From positions 1-7,078 of the forward strand of contig CAZMCN010000108.1 of assembly GCA_964564845.1 (NCBI GenBank): 7,078 bases of DNA, given 5' to 3'. The position numbers were made by a program, and so were the translations under genes. Of the stretch, positions 1 to 6,412 are shown one piece after another (within the stretch, counting starts at the first letter, position 1; each line of letters begins with the position of its first letter). This DNA comes from CAYXPG01 sp964564845 (lineage in GTDB: Bacteria > Planctomycetota > Phycisphaerae > Sedimentisphaerales > Anaerobacaceae). The notes beneath the pieces are model-generated. The model was not told where the DNA came from. It searched no databases and was given only the letters and a program-made list of their open reading frames with translations.

Positions 1-2
1 CG

Positions 3-764
3 CTGACAGGTTCTATTCTGGAGGACCTTATATTAATAGATAAAATAATAGGTGTTGGTGAAATTGCGTTATCCGACCATCGTTCTTCCCAGCCGACAGT
101 CGAAGAGGTGGTGAAAATTGCAGCGGCTGCAAGGGTAGGCGGTATACTCTCGGGAAAGGCCGGTATAGTAAATGTTCATCTGGGCTCCGGAGAGAGGAAA
201 CTGAGTTTCCTGGAAAAGATTGCCAGCGATACGGAAATTCCAATAACTCAGTTTGTTCCAACTCATACCGGAAGAAGCCCGGGGCTGTTCGCAGCCGCGA
301 TGGAATATGCCAAAAAGGGTGGGCTGATAGACCTTACAACAAGCACACCAACATGGTTTTCCAAGAAAAAAGAGGGTAAATGCAGCCAGGCACTGAAGGT
401 GATGCTCGATAATGGTGTGCCTGTTGAAAATATAAGTTTTTCCTCCGACGGCCAGGGAAGCCTGCCTAAGTTTGATGAAAAAGGAGAGTATATAGGGCTT
501 GACGTTGGTAGGGTAACAACTTTGTATGAAAGTTTCAGGGATGCGGTAAGAAATGAGAACATTGCTATAGAGGTTGCGCTGAAGGTAGTTACGTCGAATC
601 CTGCGAGGAATTTGAAGCTTGATAACAAGGGCGGCATTGGGGTCGGAAAAGATGCCGATATGGTGTTGCTGGACAAAGATTTGGAAATAGAGACGGTGAT
701 TGCGAGAGGCCAAATAATGGTCAGAGACAAAGAGGCCGTAGTAAAAGGCACTTTCGAAGATTAA
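3..764 (+). CDS. iadA: Isoaspartyl dipeptidase (beta-aspartyl peptidase), 5'-truncated by window edge
   Basis: The frame is open from position 3 to the TAA at 762-764, giving 253 residues. The E. coli family member is about 390, so roughly the N-terminal 135-140 residues lie outside the window. It is a member of the amidohydrolase superfamily, with a binuclear metal site that hydrolyses beta-aspartyl (isoaspartyl) dipeptides arising from damaged proteins, usually in the cytoplasm. Visible signatures are IGVGEIALSDHRS, the metal-ligand histidines in NVHLG (codon 177-179) and PTHTGR (264-266), the catalytic Asp in SSDGQGS (447-449), and the closing amidohydrolase strand GKDADMVLLDKDLEIETVIARG ending in VKGTFED, which closely matches the E. 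coli C-terminus. The position aligned to the carbamylated bridging lysine of the E. coli enzyme is Glu here (GAA 60-62). The S9 peptidase gene starts 25 bp downstream on the same strand, so the two are probably co-transcribed. Identity is secure; the left edge hides the N-terminal HxH motif. Confidence 0.93.
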   Translation: MTGSILEDLILIDKIIGVGEIALSDHRSSQPTVEEVVKIAAAARVGGILSGKAGIVNVHLGSGERKLSFLEKIASDTEIPITQFVPTHTGRSPGLFAAAMEYAKKGGLIDLTTSTPTWFSKKKEGKCSQALKVMLDNGVPVENISFSSDGQGSLPKFDEKGEYIGLDVGRVTTLYESFRDAVRNENIAIEVALKVVTSNPARNLKLDNKGGIGVGKDADMVLLDKDLEIETVIARGQIMVRDKEAVVKGTFED

Positions 765-789
765 CACTTTTAATGATAAAGGGAAAATT

Positions 790-2793
790 ATGAAAAGAGC
801 TGCGTGGATTTTATTATCGGTGTTTATTTCACTGTTCGTCTGCCGGGCGCGGGCCAGCCGGCCAATGACACTCGTTGATGTGCTGGAAGTGCCGAGATTG
901 AGCGAGCCGCGGCTTAGCCCTGACGCCGGGCAATTGCTTTACGTGCTGACCAAAGTGGACTGGAAGGCCAACAAGCGAGTCAGCCACATCTGGCGCATCA
1001 ACACCAATGGAACAGAACCGGTTCAGATGACCAATGGTTCCAAGGGTGAGAAGAGCCCCCGCTGGTCGCCTGATGGAAAGCGTATCGCTTTCCTGGCCAA
1101 GCGCAAGGATGTCAAAGAGAGCCAGATATATCTGATTAGTAATGAAGCGGGAGAAGCGATGCAGTTGACCCAACATAAAACTTCAGTTTCGAGTATAACC
1201 TGGTCGCCGGACGGAGCGTTCATTTATTTTCTGGCTAAAGCCCCGAAGACCAAGGAAGAAAAGGAACGAGACGAGGCCAAAGATGACGTTTTCGCCTACG
1301 ACGAAGATTATAAACAGAGTCACCTCTGGCGTATCTGTGTTGACGAAGAGTCCGAAGAACGTATCACCGAAGGAGACTATTCGATACTCGGCTACCGCCT
1401 TTCTCGGGATGGTGAGAAAATCGTCTGTCACCGTGTGCCTACGCCCCTGTATGGTGACAAGTACAGAGGCGAGATTTGGGTAATGGATGCCAATGGCCAA
1501 AATCCCGTGCGGTTGACCTTCAATTCGCACTCCGAACAAGGGGCGGAACTTTCTCCCGACAACAGCCATGTTCTGTTTATATCCTGGTGCAATGAGAAGC
1601 TTGAGCCCTATTACAGTAATAATCTTTTCGTCTTACCCGCTAATGGCGGTAAAGTGAAACTGCTTTTACCCCGGATGCCTTACGATGTACGGCAGGCGAG
1701 ATGGTCTGCCGACGGCAAAGCTATTTATTTCACTGCCAATATGGGCGTCAGAGTTGAGCTATTCGTCGTCGATGTAGCCAGCGAGAAGCTCGAGCAGTTG
1801 ACCGACGGCAAGCACACATTGCGTTCCTGGTTGTTTAAACCCGGCGTGAACCGCCATATTTTCAGCATCGATGAGCCGGAAAATGCCGGTGATGTATGGA
1901 TGCTCGGCGCAGGTGCGGATGCTAAGCCCAGGCGTATCACAGACGTTTTTGACTACCTGGCCGACGAATTCCAGTTACCCCGGCAGGAGGCAATCCGCTG
2001 GAAAGGCGCCGACGGCGTGACTGTGGAAGGGCTGCTGTACTATCCGCTCGACTACGAGCAGGGCAAGGCATATCCACTGGTGGTACAAACACATGGAGGG
2101 CCGAGGTCCTCGGATAAGTACGGGCTGGGCAAGTGGAGCAGGTATATTCCCGTACTTACCGCAAAGGGCTACGCAGTATTACTGCCCAACTATCGCGGCA
2201 GCACCGGCTACGGCGATGACTTCGTGCGTGATATGGTCGGCGGCTACTTCACGCAGTCACATCTGGATGTTATGGCAGGCGTGGACCATCTGATTAAACT
2301 CGGAATTGCCGACGGCGAGAGGATGGTGAAGATGGGATGGAGTGCCGGTGGACATATGACCAACAAGATTATCACCCATACCGACCGGTTCAAGGCGGCT
2401 TCTTCCGGAGCAGGGGCGGTAAACTGGATTAGTATGTACGGCCAGAGCGACACGCGCACTTACCGAACGCCCTGGTTCGGAGGCACGCCCTGGCAAAAGG
2501 ACGCTCCCATCGATGTTTACTGGGGACATTCTCCTCTAAAAGACGTCTGGAAGGTCAAGACGCCCACTATCATACTGGTTGGTGAGAAGGATGTGCGCGT
2601 GCCTTTTCCTCAGTCGCTCGAGCTCTATCGTGCGCTCAAGTTAAACGGCATTGCCACCCATCTCTATGTAGCTCCGCGTGAACCTCATGGTTGGAGTGAG
2701 CTTCGCCACCAGCTTTTCAAGATGAATATCGAGCTGGAGTGGTTCGAGAAGCACGCTATGGGCAGAGAGTACAACCGGGAAAAAACGCCGTAA
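790..2793 (+). CDS. Secreted S9-family serine peptidase (prolyl oligopeptidase / acylaminoacyl-peptidase-like)
   Basis: This is a 667-residue protein with a Sec signal peptide: positive MKR, a hydrophobic core to about residue 18, and an ARA signal peptidase I site after residue 22. The cysteine at 18 lacks a good lipobox, so a soluble exported protein is likelier than a lipoprotein. Residues 23 to about 390 carry TolB/WD40-like propeller repeats, for example RLSPD near 41-45, RWSPDGKRIAF at 91-101 and ITWSPDG near 136-142. Residues 400-660 form the alpha/beta-hydrolase domain, with oxyanion-hole THGGP (His435), NYRGSTGYG, nucleophile motif GWSAGG (Ser518), GEKDVRVP (Asp601) and EPHGW (His633), so the triad is complete. 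Family members remove dipeptides or acylated residues from peptide N-termini; the exact specificity cannot be read here. An AAAGGG Shine-Dalgarno at 778-783 sits 6 nt before the ATG. It follows iadA by 25 bp and faces the C69 dipeptidase gene. It looks richer in GC than iadA. Confidence 0.93.
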   Translation: MKRAAWILLSVFISLFVCRARASRPMTLVDVLEVPRLSEPRLSPDAGQLLYVLTKVDWKANKRVSHIWRINTNGTEPVQMTNGSKGEKSPRWSPDGKRIAFLAKRKDVKESQIYLISNEAGEAMQLTQHKTSVSSITWSPDGAFIYFLAKAPKTKEEKERDEAKDDVFAYDEDYKQSHLWRICVDEESEERITEGDYSILGYRLSRDGEKIVCHRVPTPLYGDKYRGEIWVMDANGQNPVRLTFNSHSEQGAELSPDNSHVLFISWCNEKLEPYYSNNLFVLPANGGKVKLLLPRMPYDVRQARWSADGKAIYFTANMGVRVELFVVDVASEKLEQLTDGKHTLRSWLFKPGVNRHIFSIDEPENAGDVWMLGAGADAKPRRITDVFDYLADEFQLPRQEAIRWKGADGVTVEGLLYYPLDYEQGKAYPLVVQTHGGPRSSDKYGLGKWSRYIPVLTAKGYAVLLPNYRGSTGYGDDFVRDMVGGYFTQSHLDVMAGVDHLIKLGIADGERMVKMGWSAGGHMTNKIITHTDRFKAASSGAGAVNWISMYGQSDTRTYRTPWFGGTPWQKDAPIDVYWGHSPLKDVWKVKTPTIILVGEKDVRVPFPQSLELYRALKLNGIATHLYVAPREPHGWSELRHQLFKMNIELEWFEKHAMGREYNREKTP

Positions 2794-2874
2794 GTTCTAT
2801 GTGGCGGAATTTATTGGCCCTGAAAGCACAAAGGCACGAAGGGAAAGAGGATAGCGTTTAGCGTATAGATTGAT

Positions 2875-2892
2875 GGTGGGGCAAGGCCCACC
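2875..2892. terminator. GC-rich hairpin after the S9 gene, possible weak terminator
   Basis: GGTGGG and CCCACC pair perfectly as a 6-bp stem around a GCAAGG loop, 82 bp after the S9 stop codon. The nearest T-run (AATTTT) begins about ten bases after the stem, which is too far for a strong intrinsic terminator. It lies between two convergent genes, where a terminator would be expected. It could equally be one copy of a dispersed palindrome. Confidence 0.35.
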
Positions 2893-2923
2893 CCGCCAAA
2901 TAATTTTGGATTCGGTGGCTGGG

Positions 2924-3023
2924 TCCTTCTACAATGCTCAGGACTGTGCAGGAATGGCAGAGGGAGAATGGGGGGAATAACGAATCCTTCGACTCCGCAC
3001 AGTATAAATCCGCTCAGGACAGG
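2924..3023. repeat. Two degenerate copies of a dispersed CCTTCGAC...CTCAGGACAGG-type motif
   Basis: The convergent intergenic region 2794-3080 holds no plausible gene. Copy A (2924-2946) runs from TCCTTCTACAA to TGCTCAGGACTG. Copy B (2985-3023) begins TCCTTCGACTCCGC and ends TCCGCTCAGGACAGG, with about ten extra bases in the middle, as if two half-motifs were joined. The motif resembles an intergenic repeat I recall from many environmental bacterial genomes. Upstream (about 2826-2842) lies a CACAAAGGCACGAAGGG run of a similar filler type. Confidence 0.5.
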
Positions 3024-3038
3024 TATCGAATAACGAAT
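2975..3038. repeat. 11-bp direct repeat GAATAACGAAT flanking motif copy B
   Basis: GAATAACGAAT occurs exactly at 2975-2985 and again at 3028-3038. The 42 bases between them are almost entirely the CCTTCGAC/CTCAGGACAGG motif copy. This may be a target-site duplication left by a small insertion, or simply part of a local GAAT-rich low-complexity run, since GAATGATGAATAGGGAAT follows immediately. Confidence 0.5.
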
Positions 3039-3080
3039 GATGAATAGGGAATGGCGAAGAAGAGATATGGAACTTAGGGT

Positions 3081-4544
3081 TTATTTTTGTGAGAGGATTT
3101 TGTCGGCTGCTTCGAGTGTGGAGATGTACAGGCCTTTGGAATGGTTGGCGAGTAGCTGCATAGCGGCGGCTTTGTCTTTTGGGTAAAGCTTTAAGGCGAT
3201 TTCTTCAATGGGCTTTTGCAAAGAGAAAGCACGGGTTTCGAGCCGGCGGGCCTTTGCCTGTACACGAGCAATTGTGGTTTCGTAGTCTCTGTCAACTTTG
3301 TGGGCGAAATTTGAGAAGGTCCAGAAGGCGTGGTTTGGTGCGGGCTGGAAGAAAGACTCGACTTTTCTTCGATAAGCGTTCAGTGACGGTTTTTGGCTCT
3401 GGGTGTAAAAGCCGCGAGGGAAATCAGCGATGCCGAAATAGAAGGGGATGTAAAACGAAGTGCAGGGTTTGACCAAACACAGCCAGTAAACAATCCCTAT
3501 ATCGGAGGGGAGCTTATTGCGGAGTTGGAGGATGAAGCTGGTCTGAGTGGAGGGGTGACAAATGGTTCGATTGGTTTTATGGGGGTCGGCTGATGGTTTG
3601 TAGTATTTCGTATTTTCGTAGTGGTCTCGGAGGATTTTCATTACTGCGGCAACATCCAACTTTTGTTTGGGGACAACCGAGAAGGGAAGTTTCTGACGAA
3701 GTGGAATCGGATTGGTGGCGACATATCGCATTCCTCCCCACTGTCGTTTGAAATTAGACGGGTTTGAAAGCGACTTGGGATGTGCATAAACGGCAGCGAA
3801 GTCGAAAGGGCCGTTCCTTTCGGGATTGTACCAGCCCCTTTGGACGGCATATTCGATGATATCGGCGCAGGCGAGGTGGTTTTGCTTATCGGTGAGGTTG
3901 ACCTGGTGTATGGTGTAGGTATTTGCGAGCATAGCGACGTGGTCATCGGGCACTTTTTTTGCGAGCCAGTGTTTGCCGTTGACGACGCAGAAGAGCCATC
4001 CTTCATTTGGGTCGCAAATGGTGTAAGTCCGGCCTGAGGCATTGTAGCCGAACTGTTCGACGAGTTTGCCGGCGAGCATGACACCTTCGCGGGCGGATTT
4101 GGCGCGCTGGGCGATGATGCGTCGGAGCATAAAGCCGATACCTCCGTTGGTAAGGACGGGGCTGTCCTGTCGCGAGGGACAACCGTTGGAGGTGACGGCG
4201 ACTCCCCATTCGTTTACGTAACTGTCGGAGAAAAGCATGCCCGGCATTTCGGACCATATGTATGCCCATGTCTGCTCGGCTTGTTGCAATTGGCCGCCTT
4301 TGTACAGTTCGACTTTTTCTGCTGTTTTGTGTTTTATGCGGGTGATTTTATAGTGGTTTACAACCTGCGGCGGCGAGTCGTCCTCGTTGTGCGCCATAAT
4401 TACGCTTCCATCAACAGTGGCATCTTTTCCGGCTACGATGGTGAAGCATGCCCGTGCCGGTGCGGCCGCCAACAGAGCCAGGAGGATTAAAATAAATGCA
4501 GCAGAAAGTGGTAATAGTTTGGGGCAAGTTTTATTTGTTATCAT
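3081..4544 (-). CDS. Secreted C69-family dipeptidase (PepD-like Ntn hydrolase)
   Basis: 487 residues if started at ATG 4544-4542. An ATG at 4550 in the same frame would add two residues, but the AAGGA box (4556-4552) is 7 nt from 4544 and only 1 nt from 4550. The N-terminus is a strong signal peptide: basic TNKTCPK, a leucine/alanine-rich core, and PARA before CFTIVAGKDATVDGS. That Cys (residue 33 here) is the family's N-terminal nucleophile, followed by SVIMAHNEDD. Other family signatures are TSNGCPS, GGIGFMLRRIIAQRA, GRTYTICDPNEGWLFCV, and the C-terminal TICHPSTQTSF...LPSDIGIVYW block. C69 enzymes are N-terminal nucleophile dipeptidases of broad specificity, and the signal peptide indicates export. 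The stop is TAA at 3083-3081. The gene begins 23 bp after the symporter stop, on the same strand, so the two probably form one operon in which released amino acids are imported. No internal frameshift was seen. Confidence 0.92.
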   Translation of the reverse strand: MITNKTCPKLLPLSAAFILILLALLAAAPARACFTIVAGKDATVDGSVIMAHNEDDSPPQVVNHYKITRIKHKTAEKVELYKGGQLQQAEQTWAYIWSEMPGMLFSDSYVNEWGVAVTSNGCPSRQDSPVLTNGGIGFMLRRIIAQRAKSAREGVMLAGKLVEQFGYNASGRTYTICDPNEGWLFCVVNGKHWLAKKVPDDHVAMLANTYTIHQVNLTDKQNHLACADIIEYAVQRGWYNPERNGPFDFAAVYAHPKSLSNPSNFKRQWGGMRYVATNPIPLRQKLPFSVVPKQKLDVAAVMKILRDHYENTKYYKPSADPHKTNRTICHPSTQTSFILQLRNKLPSDIGIVYWLCLVKPCTSFYIPFYFGIADFPRGFYTQSQKPSLNAYRRKVESFFQPAPNHAFWTFSNFAHKVDRDYETTIARVQAKARRLETRAFSLQKPIEEIALKLYPKDKAAAMQLLANHSKGLYISTLEAADKILSQK

Positions 4545-4551
4545 AATCATT

Positions 4552-4556
4552 TCCTT
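4552..4556 (-). promoter_or_regulatory. Ribosome binding site that decides the C69 dipeptidase start
   Basis: AAGGA on the minus strand lies in the short gap after the symporter stop. Two in-frame ATGs follow within 9 nt (4550 and 4544). Spacing of 7 nt favours 4544; 1 nt to 4550 is too short for normal initiation. Confidence 0.7.
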
Positions 4557-4567
4557 GTCAAATCAGG

Positions 4568-5833
4568 TTAAGTACTTACATTTGACAGTTCATTTTCGTT
4601 GGAAGAAACGACGACGGCGCAGGAGAGGTCACCGGTGACATTTACGGCGGTTCGGCACATATCAATTATTCGTTCAACTCCGAGAATCAGGGCGATACCG
4701 TCCAGCGGGATGCCGATACTTTCGAGGACCATTGCCAACATAATTATCCCGACGCCGGGAGCTCCTGCGGTTCCAATCGAGGCAAGTGTTGCAGTAAGCA
4801 GTATTGTCAACTGGCCGGTGAGACCCAAATCCATATTGTAAACCTGTGCGATGAAGACGGCGGAGACGGCCTGATAAAGCGCTGTGCCGTCCATATTTAT
4901 TGTTGCGCCGAGAGGCAGTGCAAAGCTTGACACCTCTCTTGAGACGCCGAGGTTCTTTTCGGCACACTCCATAGTGACAGGTAAGGTCGCCGAGCTTGAG
5001 CCGGAACTAAAGGCGATTAACTGGGCGGGGCGGATGCCTCGGTAGAAAGCTGCGATTTTTAATTTACTAAAGGTCTTTATCGCCAGAGAGTAAGTGACGG
5101 CGGCGTGAAGGATGAGGCCTGCAATTACTACGAGTGCATATTTTAGAAGGAGTGGCAGGATGTCCAGGCCGAAATCTCCGACAACGGCAGCAATCAGAGC
5201 AAATACGCCATAAGGGGCAAGCTTCATAATGATGTGTACTACCTGAATCATAGCATCGTTGAGGGTGTCGAAGAAATTAATTACCGGTTGAGCGCGGTCG
5301 TCGGGAACTACGGTAAGAGCGATGCCGAGCATTATGGCGAAGAAGATAATCTGCAGCATTTTTCCTTCTGTGAATGCCTTTACGGGATTGGTTGGGACAA
5401 TTTGCAAAAGTGTGTCGGTTATTTTTGGTTTTTTTATGGCTTCAATTTGTTTGTCGGCTTCGGTGCGGCCGGCCTGCTCCAATCTTGTTCTGGTTTGCGG
5501 GGAGAGGGCTTCGCCGGGTTTGAAAGTATTGACCAATAACAGGCCGATAGTGATTGCGATAGCGGTGGTGCATAAATAATATGCGATTGTTTTAGTGCCG
5601 ATTCGGCCCAGCTTTCGGATGTCGTTCAAGCTGGCAGTGCCGACGAGCAAAGAGGCAAATACCAAAGGGACAACAATCATACTGATTAGCCTGATGAATA
5701 TTGAGCCGATTGGTTTGATATAAACAGTAACGAAAACCGAAAAACCAAATTGACTGGCCAGTATTCCAAAAACGAGGCCCAAGAGCAATCCTATGAATAT
5801 TTTGGTGTACAGTTGAAATTTTGGCAGCTTCAT
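4568..5833 (-). CDS. Glutamate/aspartate:cation symporter (DAACS family, GltP/GltT-like)
   Basis: This is a 421-residue inner-membrane secondary transporter with about eight membrane helices and two re-entrant hairpins, as in the archaeal homologue GltPh. Family signatures appear in order: helix 1 KIFIGLLLGLVFGIL, VPLVFASLLVG near 55-65, hairpin 1 SSGSSSATLPVT (276-287), helix 7 NMDGT (313-317), hairpin 2 GTAGAPG (354-360), and helix 8 IIDMCRTAVNVTGD. In helix 8, Asp391, Arg394, Asn398 and Asp402 match GltPh Asp394, Arg397, Asn401 and Asp405. The arginine binds the side-chain carboxylate of acidic substrates, so glutamate/aspartate is likelier than neutral amino acids; C4-dicarboxylates cannot be excluded. 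A polar insertion at about 105-140 is typical of bacterial members. AGGA (5843-5840) is 6 nt before the ATG. The gene is probably co-transcribed with the downstream C69 dipeptidase. Its promoter and first 12 codons are duplicated upstream of ridA. Confidence 0.94.
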   Translation of the reverse strand: MKLPKFQLYTKIFIGLLLGLVFGILASQFGFSVFVTVYIKPIGSIFIRLISMIVVPLVFASLLVGTASLNDIRKLGRIGTKTIAYYLCTTAIAITIGLLLVNTFKPGEALSPQTRTRLEQAGRTEADKQIEAIKKPKITDTLLQIVPTNPVKAFTEGKMLQIIFFAIMLGIALTVVPDDRAQPVINFFDTLNDAMIQVVHIIMKLAPYGVFALIAAVVGDFGLDILPLLLKYALVVIAGLILHAAVTYSLAIKTFSKLKIAAFYRGIRPAQLIAFSSGSSSATLPVTMECAEKNLGVSREVSSFALPLGATINMDGTALYQAVSAVFIAQVYNMDLGLTGQLTILLTATLASIGTAGAPGVGIIMLAMVLESIGIPLDGIALILGVERIIDMCRTAVNVTGDLSCAVVVSSNENELSNVST

Positions 5834-5901
5834 TTGTTTTCCTGAGTGAACGAATTATCAGAGTTTAGAGAGATAGTAATAAAAAGAAAAACAGAAGTCA
5901 A
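5798..5901 (-). repeat. Copy 1 of a ~104-bp direct repeat (symporter promoter, leader and first 12 codons)
   Basis: This block spans the symporter -35 box, -10 box, RBS, ATG and codons 1-12 (MKLPKFQLYTKI). It matches 6377-6481 in the same orientation. I count about eight substitutions and one single-base gap across 104 positions. Homology stops within about a base of the -35 box on one side and inside codon 12/13 on the other. Copy 1 leads into the intact transporter. Confidence 0.92.
5873..5901 (-). promoter_or_regulatory. Sigma70-like promoter of the symporter-dipeptidase operon
   Basis: On the minus strand, TTGACT (5901-5896) and TACTAT (5878-5873) are separated by exactly 17 bp. The predicted start near 5866 gives a leader of about 33 nt. 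The hexamers and spacing are preserved in the duplicate upstream of ridA while the spacer and leader have changed, which supports function. Assignment is by pattern only. Confidence 0.7.
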
Positions 5902-5902
5902 T

Positions 5903-5949
5903 ATTTATTCGCCATTTATTCGCCTATTTATTCGGTCCCTATTTATTCG
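5903..5949 (-). repeat. Four-copy CGAATAAAT array between the ridA stop and the symporter promoter
   Basis: Read on the plus strand, ATTTATTCG occurs exactly at 5903-5911, 5914-5922, 5926-5934 and 5941-5949, with start spacings of 11, 12 and 15 bp. The array fills nearly all the space between the ridA stop (5955) and the symporter -35 box (5896-5901), one base from the latter. That is the position of activator sites or UP elements. Copy 2 of the duplicated promoter has no such array. It may be an operator array or a slippage-derived tandem repeat. Confidence 0.75.
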
Positions 5950-5954
5950 AGATG

Positions 5955-6332
5955 TTATCCTACAACCGCAATGGCTTCAATTTCTATTTGAAAACCAAAA
6001 TGTAATTGGCGAGTTGGAACGACTGCGCGAGCAGGTTTATGCTCTTTAAAAAAATCCGCATATACACGATTCACGCGATCCCATAGTGCAATATCTGCAA
6101 TATACACAGTCACTTTTAGTACTTTATCCAGGGAACTTCCACTGGCAGTCAGAATTGCTGAAATATTTTCCAGCGCTTGCTGAGTCTGCTCTTCAATAGC
6201 CCCTGTTTTTTTCTCTCCAGTTTCAGGATGAATTGGCAATTGACCGGAGATAAAAATTAGATCATTGTGAATGATTGCCTGTGAGTAATGTCCTGCCGGA
6301 GCTGGCGCTTTTTTAGTAAAAACTCTTTCCAT
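5955..6332 (-). CDS. ridA: RidA/YjgF/YER057c-family enamine/imine deaminase
   Basis: 125 residues, full length for the family. RidA proteins are cytoplasmic trimers that hydrolyse reactive enamines/imines (such as 2-aminoacrylate) released by PLP enzymes of amino acid metabolism. Visible signatures are APAPAGHYSQA, FISGQLP, a central EEQTQQALENISAIL, DKVLKVTVYIAD, and PARAVV...IEIEAIA. Arg102 and Glu117 have the same 15-residue separation as catalytic Arg105 and Glu120 of E. coli RidA, and Tyr16 aligns with Tyr17. The position of E. coli Cys107 is Val104. Start ATG 6332-6330 is preceded by a weak GGGAAA (6343-6338), 5 nt away. By hand count about 155 of 378 bases are G or C (about 41%), which looks lower than its neighbours. 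It lies between two copies of the symporter promoter region, so it may have been inserted there and is probably transcribed from copy 2. Confidence 0.95.
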   Translation of the reverse strand: MERVFTKKAPAPAGHYSQAIIHNDLIFISGQLPIHPETGEKKTGAIEEQTQQALENISAILTASGSSLDKVLKVTVYIADIALWDRVNRVYADFFKEHKPARAVVPTRQLHFGFQIEIEAIAVVG

Positions 6333-6412
6333 TGTGATTTCCCATCGTGATAGAGTAATTGTAACTTTTTTTCTTCTATTTTGGTGTAGAGTTGAAGTTT
6401 TGGCAGCTTCAT
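6257..6412 (-). pseudogene. Truncated 5' end of the symporter gene, now a 51-codon frame overlapping ridA
   Basis: ATG at 6412-6410 opens MKLPKLQLYTKI, which differs from the intact symporter start in one residue (Leu for Phe6). The homology then ends abruptly. The frame continues with unrelated residues for 51 codons to a TAA at 6259-6257, overlapping the ridA start in another frame. The RBS AGGA is kept 6 nt upstream. This is a relic rather than a designed gene, but ribosomes may still start here and affect ridA expression. Confidence 0.7.

Noticed and set aside
69..767. Long antisense open frame (232 codons) opposite iadA
   Set aside because: It has no recognisable domain, and the opposite strand carries an unmistakable IadA sequence. 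It is a codon-bias shadow.
790..860. Lipoprotein signal on the S9 peptidase (Cys18)
   Set aside because: The residues before the Cys (LFV) do not fit a lipobox, while ARA after residue 22 is a good signal peptidase I site.
3179..3593. Two plus-strand frames (97 and 66 codons) opposite the C69 C-terminal region
   Set aside because: Their composition is arginine- and glycine-rich with no domain; the minus strand is clearly the C69 peptidase.
5903..5949. CRISPR array
   Set aside because: Repeats are only 9 bp with 2-6 bp between them, and no cas genes are visible.
5846..6049. Plus-strand open frame of 67 codons across the CGAATAAAT array and the ridA 3' end
   Set aside because: It runs antisense to ridA's conserved C-terminus and through the symporter promoter, shows no family signature, and its repeated residues simply reflect the nucleotide array.
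5902..6376. ridA segment as a MITE or integron-type cassette
   Set aside because: The ends (TATTTATTCG and the GAAGAAAAAAAGT complement) are not inverted repeats, and no attC-like site was seen.
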